Shown: positions 35,113 through 43,491 of the stretch, piece by piece
How positions within the stretch are numbered: position 1 is the first letter of the stretch
How the letters are laid out: each line of letters starts with the position of its first letter
Assembly: GCF_037137075.1 (NCBI RefSeq)
Contig: NZ_JBBBNV010000008.1
Span: 62,001 to 126,000, forward strand
Direction: 5' to 3'
DNA: 64,000 nucleotides
DNA from: JBBBNV01 sp037137075
Lineage (GTDB): Bacteria > Bacillota > Bacilli > Paenibacillales > NBRC-103111
Notes under the pieces: generated by a model
What the model saw: only the letters and a program-made list of their open reading frames with translations
Database searches by the model: none
Told to the model about the DNA's origin: nothing
Made by a program: the position numbers and the translations under genes

Positions 35113-35736
35113 TTACAGCGGATTGCCTTCCTCCTCCTTGGCGGCAAACGCCTGCCGCCGTCCCAGCACAAAGGCTGCCGTTATCAGACTCAGTCCCTTA
35201 AACCAGGTCAGCACAATCGGGGAGTAGCCCAGATATTGAATCCCCATCAGCAGGGTAATCGCGAATAACAGCACGCCGGGGAGCAGCAGCTCGCGCGCCG
35301 CCAATAAGCCGGCAATCAGCAGAAACGCGCTGATGACGGCAGCCTGGGCGAATAGGAGAAAATGTCCCTCCGTTGCCCCGAAGCGATACAGCAGGATCAG
35401 CAGCACGATGACCGGGATGACCGGAACGGCTGCTGTGAGCCAGGGCCTAATCCGGGCTGCGCCTGGGAGCTGCAAGCCGCCTGAGCCGGCTGCGCCGTTC
35501 TTTTTTTCACCCCGCTGCACAGACGCCAGCACGATCATCAGAAGGGCCGTTACTACGTACAGAACCGGCTGGACCCATCCCAGCATATGGATGTAAAGCT
35601 TGTATTCGAGCACAGCTTCCACCATCCATACCGTACCCCAAAGCCAGAGGAAGGGCCTGAACGGGGTCAGCTGAAGCATATATTCCCGGCGCTGCGCTTC
35701 ATGAGGCGTCATGCCTTTTGATTCGGTTGATGCCAT
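35113..35736 (-). CDS. Multi-helix membrane protein of unknown function (207 aa)
   Basis: Not recognised. About six hydrophobic segments lie after a 25-residue polar N-terminus. The loop near residues 80-95 is Gly/Lys-rich (RGEKKNGAAGSGG). The last 12 residues are charged. AAGGAGTG lies before ATG at 35736; a GTG three codons earlier overlaps that site. It may be co-transcribed with the cytochrome c gene downstream, but nothing in the sequence shows a haem or quinone site. Confidence 0.8.
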   Translation of the reverse strand: MASTESKGMTPHEAQRREYMLQLTPFRPFLWLWGTVWMVEAVLEYKLYIHMLGWVQPVLYVVTALLMIVLASVQRGEKKNGAAGSGGLQLPGAARIRPWLTAAVPVIPVIVLLILLYRFGATEGHFLLFAQAAVISAFLLIAGLLAARELLLPGVLLFAITLLMGIQYLGYSPIVLTWFKGLSLITAAFVLGRRQAFAAKEEEGNPL

Positions 35737-36112
35737 GTGAATCACTCCTTACTTGCCATTAAACGCTTGGTCGAAATCGGTGTTCTCCGGGCGTAAAAAA
35801 AGAGGTCGCTGCCATTGCCCCTGATTGCCAGCCCTCCGCTGTGATTTCAGGATGAGTGACGCACAGATTTGCCATTGGAATTAGGCCCTTCCTGTGAAGC
35901 TGCTCCCTATCGCTTGCCGGTTCCTTCACCGGGTGCTTTAACTTCGGTCCGCACCGCGTGCAGCTTCCAGTGCGCGGCGCTTCACTGCATGACGGCAGTC
36001 GGTCGACCACAAGAAGCTGTTCGCAGCACCGGCTCCCGATTCCGTTCATCCGGTCCATCCGCCGAACGACTGCTCCCCCCTTTTACGAAGCCCGCGGCTG
36101 TCCGGTTTCTTT
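35737..36112. other. Intergenic region with no recognisable feature
   Basis: About 370 bases between two minus-strand genes. Minus-strand frames of up to 99 codons lack a ribosome binding site and have unnatural composition. A run of A at 35797-35803 could serve as a T run for upstream minus-strand transcripts, but I see no strong stem beside it. Confidence 0.5.
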
Positions 36113-36982
36113 TTACTCGACGGGCGGCTGCTGCGCGGGCAGAATCCGGTGCTTCTTGGCGTAATCACGAGGGGACACGCCGACCACTTTTTTGAACATG
36201 CGGCTAAAATACAGCTCGTCCCCATATCCGACGCTGTGCGCTATGAATTTCAGCTTGTAGTCGGAGAGGGCCAGCAGCTCCTTGGCGCGGTCCATCCGCA
36301 GGTGGGTTAAGTAGTCGATCGGGCTGTAGCCGCTATATTTTTTGAACAGGCGGGAGTAGTGGCTGACGCTGAGGCCGGCCATTTGAGCCAGGCCCTCCAG
36401 CGTGAGCGGCTCCTGATAATGCTGGACCATGTAATCCTGGGTCCGGTCGATGGAGGCGGTTGTGTCGCCCTGGCGCTGCTGAGCCCGCAGATCTCCCAGC
36501 ACGCTCAGGAAAAATTCCATGAGCAAAATTTTGCGCCGCATCGCAGTCATATGACCGCGCCGCTTCCATAGGGATTCAAGCTGCTCGGCCAAATAAATGA
36601 GCTGCGGCGTATTGCTGACAGAGTACATTCCAGCAAGTGGAAAGGGGCATTCCGCGCTGCTGCGTGAGATCCACTGTTCCTTCTCCTCATAGGTTTCCGT
36701 ATAATGATAACGGATGAAATAATATTCGATCGGATCATCGGGATCGGTGGTCCGTTCCACCAGCATGCCGGGGTTGAAAAAAAACAGCCGTCCCGGCTCG
36801 GCGGGATAATGGGTGCCGTTGATCGTAAAGGTGCCTTTGCCCTTAATGATAAGCCACAATGAATTGTGGCGCACTTCGCCCAAGGGAGAACGATATTCCG
36901 GTCTCCGGCGCTGATGGCCGATAATGAGGATAGAATATACAAATTTGTTCAGTTGTTCCGCAATTTGGCCGACGGTGAGCAA
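36113..36982 (-). CDS. AraC family transcriptional regulator with cupin sensor
   Basis: A 289-residue regulator. The N-terminal 150 residues form a cupin-like ligand-binding domain (NSLWLIIKGKGTFTINGTHYPAEPGRLFFFNPG). The C-terminal 100 residues hold two helix-turn-helix units (LTLEGLAQMAGLSVSHYSRLFKKYSG and FIAHSVGYGDELYFSRMFKK). Such proteins usually respond to a sugar and activate a neighbouring operon, but here no sugar gene adjoins it; mutY is divergent. The start codon is TTG with AGGGAGG about 8 bases upstream. Confidence 0.88.
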   Translation of the reverse strand: MLTVGQIAEQLNKFVYSILIIGHQRRRPEYRSPLGEVRHNSLWLIIKGKGTFTINGTHYPAEPGRLFFFNPGMLVERTTDPDDPIEYYFIRYHYTETYEEKEQWISRSSAECPFPLAGMYSVSNTPQLIYLAEQLESLWKRRGHMTAMRRKILLMEFFLSVLGDLRAQQRQGDTTASIDRTQDYMVQHYQEPLTLEGLAQMAGLSVSHYSRLFKKYSGYSPIDYLTHLRMDRAKELLALSDYKLKFIAHSVGYGDELYFSRMFKKVVGVSPRDYAKKHRILPAQQPPVE

Positions 36983-37068
36983 ATGGCGTGCCTCCCTATG
37001 TTTCAGTACATTATATTATAGCCCTAATCCACAGGATGGAAAAGCCGGAGGACGGGGAAGGAGAAGCT

Positions 37069-38376
37069 ATGCAGAGCACGGAGCAGATGACGTATTTTTC
37101 AGTAGAGCTGTTGAAATGGTATCAGGTTCATAAGAGGGACTTGCCTTGGCGGCGCAGCCGCAATCCGTATCATATCTGGATTTCGGAGGTTATGCTGCAG
37201 CAAACCCGCGTGGAGACGGTAATCCCGTATTTCCACCGGTTCGTGACGAAGTTCCCGACTGTAGAGGCGCTGGCGGACGCGCCGGAGGAAGAGGTGCTGA
37301 AGGCGTGGGAGGGCCTCGGCTATTACTCGCGGGCTCGGAACCTCCAGGCCGCCGTTCGTGAAGTGAAGGAGCAGTACGGCGGGAAGGTGCCGAGCACCAA
37401 AGAGGAGATTTCCGGCTTGAAGGGGGTCGGTCCATATACCGCCGGAGCGGTTCTGAGCATTGCCTACAACAAGCCGGAGCCGGCTGTAGACGGCAACGTG
37501 ATGCGGGTTTTGTCGAGATATTTCCTGATTGAAGACGATATTGTCAAAGCAACCACCCGTGTCCGTTTTGAAAAGCTGGCCCAGGCGCTTATTCCTGAAG
37601 CCTCGGCTTCAGACTTCAATCAGGCGCTGATGGAGCTTGGCGCCATGGTCTGTACGCCGAAGTCGCCGTACTGTCTGACCTGTCCGGTGATGCTGCACTG
37701 CCGGGCCAGAACGGAGGGCATGCAGGACAAGCTGCCGGTGAAGACAAAGGCGAAGCCGCCGCGTCCGGAGCCGCGCGCCGTGGCCTGGATTGAAGGAGAC
37801 GGTGCGCAGGCGGGGATGGTGCTGATTCGCCAGCGTCCGGCTGAAGGGCTGCTGGCCCGCATGTGGGAGCTGCCGCATGTGCTGCTTCCCGCAGGCAGCG
37901 GAGAGGGCGCCGGCAAGCGCAGACGCGGGCGCAAGGCTCAGCCGGACGGCGCGGAGGCAGCAGCGGACCGTTCGGCGGGGGCCGCGGTGCTTGCGGCGGG
38001 CTCCGCCCCAGGCGGGCCAGCCCGTGACGCAGGCCAGCCCAGCCTGCAGCTGACCGTACCTGTTCCCGGGGCTGAAGTCCCCGCGGATATAGGGCCAGCT
38101 TCAGCCGGAGTGTTCGCCGACCCGTGGATGGACGCGCTCACCCGGGGGCTGGCCGAGGAAGCCGGAATGACTGTGCTTCCGCTGGAACGTGTCATGGAAG
38201 TCGAGCATGTGTTCAGCCATTTAATCTGGAACATGCAGGTGTACCGCTGTGTCATGGCTTCCGGCCCGGCCGGCATGCTGAATGTGCCGGAGACCTACCG
38301 CTGGGTTCGCCCGGATGAGCTGGAGTCGTACGCCCTGCCGAATGTTTTTCTGAAAATGTTCAAGGCCCTGAGTTAG
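37069..38376 (+). CDS. mutY: A/G-specific adenine glycosylase with low-complexity insert
   Basis: Removes adenine mispaired with 8-oxoguanine. The HhH-GPD domain has the catalytic Glu in SEVMLQQTRVET (about residue 40), the helix-hairpin-helix LKGVGPYTAGAVLS and the catalytic Asp in VDGNVMRVLSR (about 141). Four cysteines (195, 202, 205, 211) bind the 4Fe-4S cluster. The C-terminal NUDIX-like domain recognises 8-oxoG but is split by about 75 residues rich in Ala, Gly, Pro and Arg (about 274-348), making the protein 435 residues against a usual 350-370. AAGGAG lies 6 bases before ATG; an upstream TTG/ATG extension lacks coding character. Confidence 0.94.
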   Translation: MQSTEQMTYFSVELLKWYQVHKRDLPWRRSRNPYHIWISEVMLQQTRVETVIPYFHRFVTKFPTVEALADAPEEEVLKAWEGLGYYSRARNLQAAVREVKEQYGGKVPSTKEEISGLKGVGPYTAGAVLSIAYNKPEPAVDGNVMRVLSRYFLIEDDIVKATTRVRFEKLAQALIPEASASDFNQALMELGAMVCTPKSPYCLTCPVMLHCRARTEGMQDKLPVKTKAKPPRPEPRAVAWIEGDGAQAGMVLIRQRPAEGLLARMWELPHVLLPAGSGEGAGKRRRGRKAQPDGAEAAADRSAGAAVLAAGSAPGGPARDAGQPSLQLTVPVPGAEVPADIGPASAGVFADPWMDALTRGLAEEAGMTVLPLERVMEVEHVFSHLIWNMQVYRCVMASGPAGMLNVPETYRWVRPDELESYALPNVFLKMFKALS

Positions 38377-38501
38377 TTAAAGTGAAATGAGAACAGCGAA
38401 CAGGACTCCGGTCCCCGCCGCAGGCAGCTTGTTTTTCAGTGTATCCTGGAAGAAGCGGGAAGCTTAGGCCGGTGAAATCCAATACAAGAGGGGGCATTCA
38501 T

Positions 38502-38658
38502 TTGGCAAGCTTTTTTGAATCATCCTGTATGTGCTGCTGGCAGCGGCTTTGCTCGGTGTTCCGCTCCTGGCCGGGCCTATCTGGAGCTTGTTCAGGGGTT
38601 AGCCGGTATTATCGTTGCGATGGTGCTGTTTATCAGCTATGAATGGGAAGGCGGCTAA
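38502..38658 (+). pseudogene. Small two-helix membrane protein gene broken by two frameshifts
   Basis: A good ribosome binding site (AAGAGGGGG) precedes TTG at 38502 and MASFF. From 38522 the sense continues in another frame (ILYVLLAAALLGVPLLAG, then WSLFRG and a stop), and from 38605 in a third frame (GIIVAMVLFISYEWEGG and stop). Adding one base near 38518 and one G in the GGGG run at 38595-38598 would give one continuous protein of about 48 residues with two membrane helices. It is either a recently decayed gene or a sequencing or assembly error. The rest of 38377-38873 shows nothing clear. Confidence 0.55.
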
Positions 38659-38873
38659 TGGTCGTCTGTCTTACTGAAGTCTCCTGCACAATGTAGGTGG
38701 CGTATCTTGATGCAGTGAAGCTTCAAGCCGGATCTTACCTATATCTTCCGTCTCGCGTCAGGCTTATGTCCGCTTGTTCAGAATATGTTCAGCATCATGT
38801 GCTTTACTAGGGAAAAAACAACACGGAATTCGAGCATATGCGGATTAAATTTCCGACAGTAGGTGAGTAAGAA

Positions 38874-39236
38874 ATGGCTAAGGTCATGATTGTTGACGAT
38901 GCAGCGTTTATGCGGATGCTGCTGCGTGGAATGCTGGAGGAGGCGCGGCACATTGTGGTCGGCGAGGCGGTCAATGGTTTGGAGGCCGTGGAGCAATATT
39001 CCGCCTGCCGCCCCGATTTGGTACTGATGGACATGACGATGCCAGAGATGGAGGGTGTGGATGCAGTCCGGGAAATTATCAAAATCGACGCCCGTGCCAA
39101 AATTATTATGTGCTCTGCCATGGGGCAAAAAAAGCTGATCATAGACGCCATGGAAGCGGGCGCCAAGGATTTTGTCGTGAAGCCGGTCCAAGCGATGCGG
39201 GTGCTGGACGCTGTAGACAAGGTGCTTCAGGCTTGA
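38874..39236 (+). CDS. Single-domain response regulator, CheY-like
   Basis: A 120-residue receiver domain with no output domain. The acidic pair is in MIVDDAAFMR, the phosphorylated Asp in LVLMDMTMPEMEG (about residue 52), Thr/Ser in MCSAMG and the Lys in FVVKPV (about 102). The pattern matches CheY of Gram-positive bacteria, but no che, fli or kinase gene adjoins it. A TAGGTGAG site precedes ATG. It ends with its own terminator, so it is a single-gene unit whose kinase lies elsewhere. Confidence 0.9.
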   Translation: MAKVMIVDDAAFMRMLLRGMLEEARHIVVGEAVNGLEAVEQYSACRPDLVLMDMTMPEMEGVDAVREIIKIDARAKIIMCSAMGQKKLIIDAMEAGAKDFVVKPVQAMRVLDAVDKVLQA

Positions 39237-39283
39237 GACTGCCCGGCGGTAGCATTCTGACAACCAAGGCTGCCATGTAAGCG

Positions 39284-39317
39284 GACTGAATCTGCGAACA
39301 GGTGCAGTCTTTTTTTG
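39284..39317 (+). terminator. Intrinsic terminator of the cheY-like gene
   Basis: Stem GACTG/CAGTC (39284-39288 with 39305-39309), inner stem CTG/CAG across a 3x3 internal loop, then eight Ts. Confidence 0.78.
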
Positions 39318-39359
39318 TATTTAAATTCGTGGTTATTCAAAAAAATTGCCATGTGACTC

Positions 39360-39387
39360 TTGTAATTGCACCGTTCTCTGTTATAAT
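39360..39387 (+). promoter_or_regulatory. Promoter of the T-box leader
   Basis: TTGTAA (39360-39365), a 16-base spacer and a perfect TATAAT (39382-39387). It lies just upstream of the T-box RNA and gives an expected start near 39394. Confidence 0.65.
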
Positions 39388-39393
39388 TACCTT

Positions 39394-39668
39394 CAACTTG
39401 ATATTGAAACTTGAAATTCAATGATGAGAACCAGTATGTTATCCGCCTGATCGGACAGAGAGTTGGGGAAGCTGAAAACCAACGTTCGGGTTATAGCAGA
39501 AAGCCGTCTCGGAGAAGCAGGCTGAACTACAGTAGGCGCTGCCGCAATTCCAGCGTTAACGGGAACGCGTATTGATGGATACGTGAGCAGAGTGTCACTT
39601 GTACAAAGTGAAACTAGGGTGGTAACACGGGTATACAACTCGTCCCTTTTTTGGGGACGGGTTTTTTT
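39394..39668 (+). promoter_or_regulatory. T-box riboswitch with terminator, upstream of an aminotransferase
   Basis: A tRNA-sensing leader. Stem I elements are visible: an AGTA bulge side (39432 region), CAGAGAGTTGG...CCAA apical part, and GCCTG pairing with CAGGC just below. Next to that helix GAAC is followed by TAC (39528-39530), the expected place of the specifier codon, which would select tRNA-Tyr. The T-box sequence is TAGGGTGGTAACACGG (39615-39630); its UGGU bulge would pair with an ACCA tRNA end, which fits tRNA-Tyr. The terminator stem AACTCGTCCC/GGGACGGGTT (39637-39646 with 39654-39663) has seven Ts. Uncharged tRNA would stabilise the antiterminator and switch the gene on. The specifier reading is inferred. 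Confidence 0.9.
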
Positions 39669-39801
39669 GTTTGGATCATCCCTTTTTGCCGTGTCATGCG
39701 GCATGGTTTGGAACCCGCTGCAGACGGGCATGGCGCGCGATTTTAGTTTTAAGCGGGAAGGGCAGGGCCGGTTATTCAGCGGAAAAAAAGGAGGAGCGAG
39801 C

Positions 39802-41037
39802 ATGGGCAAATTATCGATGAGCGAAAAAATATCTCCGGTGGTGCAAGGGATTCCGCCGTCCGGGATTAGGAAGTATTTCAACCTGGCGGAAGGCAATAAG
39901 GATGTCATTTCCCTCGGTGTCGGGGAGCCGGATTTTGTGACGCCGGAGGTGATTCGTGAAGCGGCGGCGCGCGCCTTGGAGAAGGGGAGAACCTCGTATA
40001 CGCCAAATGCGGGGCTGCTGGAGCTGCGGGAGGCCATTGCCGAGTATATGCACACCCGGTTCCAGGTCGGCTATGAGCCTTCCAGCGAGATTATGGTCAC
40101 GATCGGGGCAAGCGAGGCGATTGATTTGGCGCTGCGTGCGCTAATAACACCAGGGGACGAGGTGATTCTTCCGGTTCCAAGCTATATCGCTTACGCGCCT
40201 TTGGCCCAGCTGTATGGCGGCCGTGTTGTGGAAGTGGAGATGAAGGCGGAGGACCAGTTCAAGCTGACGGCGGAAGCGCTGGCGGGCAGCATCACTCCAC
40301 GATCCAAGGTGCTGATCCTGAATTATCCGAGTAATCCGACAGGCGCTATTATGGGCTACGAGGACTGGCTTCCGCTTGCCAAGCTGGCAGAGCAGCACGA
40401 TTTGATCGTGATTGTGGATGAAATCTATGGGGAGCTGACCTATGGGGGCAAGCATGTGAGCTTTGCCTCGCTTCCCGGCATGAAGGAGCGGACGCTGGTA
40501 ATCAGCGGCTTCTCCAAAGCGTTCGCCATGACGGGCTGGCGGGTTGGCTATACTTGCGGGCATCCGGATCTCATTGCGGCGATGCTCAAAATTCACCAGT
40601 ATACCGTGCTGTGCGCGCCAATTATGGGCCAAATCGCTGCGCTTGAAGCGCTGCGGAGCGGGCTGGAGGAGATGGCGTACATGACGGAGTCGTTCAATCA
40701 GCGGCGGCGTATGTTCGTGCAGGGCCTGCGGGAGATTGGCCTGGGCTGCCATGAGCCGCAGGGTGCCTTCTACGCGTTCCCCTGCATCGCGGGGACCGGG
40801 CTGAGCTCGGATCAATTCGCCCAGCGGCTGCTGGAGGAGGCCAAGGTTGCGATTGTCCCTGGCCACGTGTTCGGAGCAGGCGGGGAAGGATTTATCCGCT
40901 GCTCGTACGCGGCATCGGTAAGCAGGCTGAATGAGGCGCTGGAACGGATGGAGCGGTTCATCAAGCAGCTTGGCAGCCCAGCCGGGGCGGGTAAGCCGCA
41001 GAAATCCGGGGTGCTGGCCGCCGGCACGTCTTCCTAA
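39802..41037 (+). CDS. PLP aminotransferase, class I/II (PatA/aspartate-aromatic type)
   Basis: A 411-residue fold-type I aminotransferase. The PLP-binding Asp is in LIVIVDEIYGELTYGG, the Schiff-base Lys in ISGFSKAFAMTGWRVGY (about residue 235), and the substrate Arg in FIRCSYA near the C-terminus. SLGVGEPDFVTP and NYPSNPTGA are standard. Best models are PatA-like N-acetyl-diaminopimelate or aspartate/aromatic aminotransferases; sequence alone does not settle the substrate. The ATG follows AAGGAGGAG. A T-box leader controls it, so expression should rise when one amino acid, probably tyrosine, is scarce. Confidence 0.9.
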   Translation: MGKLSMSEKISPVVQGIPPSGIRKYFNLAEGNKDVISLGVGEPDFVTPEVIREAAARALEKGRTSYTPNAGLLELREAIAEYMHTRFQVGYEPSSEIMVTIGASEAIDLALRALITPGDEVILPVPSYIAYAPLAQLYGGRVVEVEMKAEDQFKLTAEALAGSITPRSKVLILNYPSNPTGAIMGYEDWLPLAKLAEQHDLIVIVDEIYGELTYGGKHVSFASLPGMKERTLVISGFSKAFAMTGWRVGYTCGHPDLIAAMLKIHQYTVLCAPIMGQIAALEALRSGLEEMAYMTESFNQRRRMFVQGLREIGLGCHEPQGAFYAFPCIAGTGLSSDQFAQRLLEEAKVAIVPGHVFGAGGEGFIRCSYAASVSRLNEALERMERFIKQLGSPAGAGKPQKSGVLAAGTSS

Positions 41038-41254
41038 TCATCGAGGCATCAGGAAGGACGGCTGACGGCTGCAGGAGACGCCGGTTAAAGCGCTGCGGGT
41101 CATGCGGACCCGAAGAAACCGAACGTCTATAGATGAAATCGGAATTGCCTGCGATGATAGCGGTACAAGAATTCCGGTTTGTCGCTTTCCTGCTCGAAAA
41201 CGAATATAATGGGAATGGTTTACATTCTTTGCTGACGCGTGATAGAGAGGGCAT

Positions 41255-42397
41255 ATGGGGAAGAAAACGAAAATTACGGAGCTGGACTACCTGCGCGCCT
41301 TTGCTTTTTTGGCGGTCGTGCTCCAGCATGCGATAGGCCATTATGCGTATTATGGCGCCCGGCTTGAGGACGGTGTGCTGCTGGGCAGCCTGCTGCTGCT
41401 GGCGAAATTTGCGGTGCCGATGTTTATTTTTATCACGGGCATGGTGCTGTTCTACAATTACCGGGACGGGGTGCGTTTTGCGCCGTTCATCCGGAAACGG
41501 TTCAAGGACATTCTGCTGCCGTATTTGCCTTGGGCCGTGCTTTATGCCTGCATTCAGGCCTCGCCTTGGCAGGATTGGACGCAGTTTGGACTTCATCTGG
41601 CGACCGGTACCGCGAGCTACCATCTGTGGTACATTATTATGATTTTTCAATTTTATCTGGTATTTCCGCTGATCCGGCCCGCGATGCTGTGGCTGGACGG
41701 GAAGCTGGGAGGCTCCGGACGGAGATTGGCGGCTGGGCTCGCAGCGATCGGCATCCTGTATGTTCTTTGGACGGGACAGATGGGGACGGTGAGCAGTTGG
41801 TTTGCAGAGCTATCGATCCCGGTGCTGACAGGGTACTTCGGTGAATACAGTGACCGCAATGCACTGTATTTCTTCTTTTATTTTGTGCTGGGGGCCGCCG
41901 CCGGGCTGCATGTCGAGCGGTTCAGGGCGGCTCTGCTGCGCTGGCAGTGCACGGTTCTGGTCTGCTTCGGCGTGCTGTCGGCCTGGATGCTGTACCGGAT
42001 TGTGGCGCATTTTACTGTCACGCCGGAGCTGGTAATTCATTATAATGATACGCTGCTGATAAGGCCTGCCATGGCGGTTGTCCTCATCAGCTCCGTTCTG
42101 GCGATGTACGTTATTGCCATCCGGTTCGGCCAAAAGGCCTCGCCGTTCTGGCAGCGGCTCATGACGCGAATCGGCTCTTATTCCTATACGGCTTACCTGG
42201 CACATGCCTTGATGCTGACCTACGCCACACGCCTGGCGGACGGCCTGCTGCCCTTCGGCAATGCCACGCTCCGCACGGTGCTGGCGTTCGCCATCTGTGC
42301 GGCGTTATCTGTAGCGGCGGCGATGCTGCTGCGCCGGATTGCCGTCTGGCTGAAGCCGCTGCGGAGCAGCGGGAAGGGGCCGGAAAGGGCCGGATAA
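41255..42397 (+). CDS. Membrane acyltransferase, acyltransferase-3 family
   Basis: A 380-residue integral membrane protein with ten predicted helices. The N-terminal ITELDYLRAFAFLAVVLQHAIGHY carries the family's conserved Arg and His, and FIRKRFKDILLPYLPW follows in loop 2. Family members O-acetylate or O-acylate exported polysaccharides, peptidoglycan or other cell-surface glycans. GATAGAGAGGGC lies before ATG as a modest ribosome binding site. The C-terminal tail (SGKGPERAG) runs into a tandem repeat that contains the stop codon. Confidence 0.88.
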   Translation: MGKKTKITELDYLRAFAFLAVVLQHAIGHYAYYGARLEDGVLLGSLLLLAKFAVPMFIFITGMVLFYNYRDGVRFAPFIRKRFKDILLPYLPWAVLYACIQASPWQDWTQFGLHLATGTASYHLWYIIMIFQFYLVFPLIRPAMLWLDGKLGGSGRRLAAGLAAIGILYVLWTGQMGTVSSWFAELSIPVLTGYFGEYSDRNALYFFFYFVLGAAAGLHVERFRAALLRWQCTVLVCFGVLSAWMLYRIVAHFTVTPELVIHYNDTLLIRPAMAVVLISSVLAMYVIAIRFGQKASPFWQRLMTRIGSYSYTAYLAHALMLTYATRLADGLLPFGNATLRTVLAFAICAALSVAAAMLLRRIAVWLKPLRSSGKGPERAG

Positions 42398-42424
42398 GGC
42401 CGGATAAGGATAAGGCCGGATAAG
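42379..42424. repeat. Short tandem repeat at the end of the acyltransferase gene
   Basis: Three perfect copies of GCCGGATAAG (42389-42398, 42399-42408, 42415-42424), with GATAAG between the second and third and the variant GCCGGAAAGG before the first. The stop codon TAA lies in the first perfect copy. Slippage here would alter the C-terminus by only a few residues. Confidence 0.85.
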
Positions 42425-42563
42425 GCTGCGGCTCCAAGCTTCATGCTCGCGGAGGGTTAGACCCGGCTCCACCTTATAGCCGGTTCCTGAATTTTGCGGG
42501 GCCGGCTGGTTTATTTTTGTTACCGGGAGAGGAGCGGTGTTGCCTGACTTATCTGCGGTACAA

Positions 42564-42631
42564 AAAACGGCAACACAAAGCCTCACGCTCCGCGGTGATA
42601 CAGCATCCGGGGGCCGTGAGGCTTTGTGTTG
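42564..42631 (-). terminator. Terminator of the sugar ABC operon
   Basis: A 17-bp perfect stem (42571-42587 with 42615-42631; arm CAACACAAAGCCTCACG) is followed on the minus strand by CCG and six Ts (42568-42563). It lies 27 bases downstream of the last permease gene. Confidence 0.88.
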
Positions 42632-42657
42632 GGCCAAGCTTTAGGCTAAAAGAAGGT

Positions 42658-43491
42658 TTACCCTTTCACTGCCCCTGCTACCATGCCTTTGATGATATAT
42701 TTCTGCATGAACAGGAAGAACAGCACCGGCGGCAGTGTGCTCAGCACGACGGCGGTCAGGGCGTATTGCCATTCACTCTTGTACTGGCCGAAAAACTTGT
42801 AAGAAGCAAGCTGCAGGGTCGCTTCCTTCCCGTTCAGCGTAATGAGCGGGAGCAGGAAGTCATTCCAAATCCACATGACGTTCAGAATAATGACAGTGCT
42901 GACGACCGGCAGCATGACCGGCAGAATGATGCGGAAAAACATCCGGTAGGTGGAGCAGCCATCGATATAGGCGCATTCCTCCAGCTCCAGCGGAATCGAC
43001 TTCACGAAGCCGTGGAACAGGAAAATCGCCATCGGCACCCCCAGGCCCCAATAAATGACCGACAGGCCGGTCAAGGTGTTCAGCAGATGCAAATCGCGGG
43101 CCAGCTTCGTCAGGGTAATCATAAACGACTGGAACGGCAGCATCATGGGTGTGATGCACAGGAGAAACAGCGCGGCGCTCAGCCGGCTTTTGTCCCGGGA
43201 CAGCTTCCATCCCGCCATTGCACCGAACAGCACAATGCCCGCCACGCTCAGTGCGGTAATGAACAGCGTGTTCAGGAACAGCTTCGGATAGTTCATCATC
43301 CGCCAGACGTCGCCATAGTTGCCGAACATCCACTCCTTGGGCATGGCCACGACATTGGTGATGACTTCCTTATACGGCTTGAAGGTGTTGATGACGACGA
43401 GAAAGAACGGATATAGGAACGCCAGCGCGACAAGAATGATCACAATCTCCAGCACGCGCAGCCGTATTTTTCGTGCCCGCAAGGTACTCAT
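42658..43491 (-). CDS. Carbohydrate ABC transporter permease, MalG type
   Basis: A 277-residue inner permease with six helices. The EAA loop reads ELEECAYIDGCSTYRMFFRIILPVM, with the expected Glu-Ala-Ala/Cys and Gly spacing that contacts the ATPase. The C-terminus (QKYIIKGMVAGAVKG) is diagnostic of the MalG/LacG group. It overlaps the first permease gene by four bases. No ATP-binding gene is in the cluster, as usual for Paenibacillus sugar systems that share an MsmX-like ATPase. Confidence 0.94.
   Translation of the reverse strand: MSTLRARKIRLRVLEIVIILVALAFLYPFFLVVINTFKPYKEVITNVVAMPKEWMFGNYGDVWRMMNYPKLFLNTLFITALSVAGIVLFGAMAGWKLSRDKSRLSAALFLLCITPMMLPFQSFMITLTKLARDLHLLNTLTGLSVIYWGLGVPMAIFLFHGFVKSIPLELEECAYIDGCSTYRMFFRIILPVMLPVVSTVIILNVMWIWNDFLLPLITLNGKEATLQLASYKFFGQYKSEWQYALTAVVLSTLPPVLFFLFMQKYIIKGMVAGAVKG

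Noticed and set aside
35759..36058. 99-codon minus-strand frame upstream of the membrane protein gene
   Set aside because: No ribosome binding site or natural composition; no recognisable motif.
42379..42424. Tandem GCCGGATAAG repeat as a CRISPR or iteron array
   Set aside because: Only three 10-base units with no spacers; no cas or rep gene nearby.
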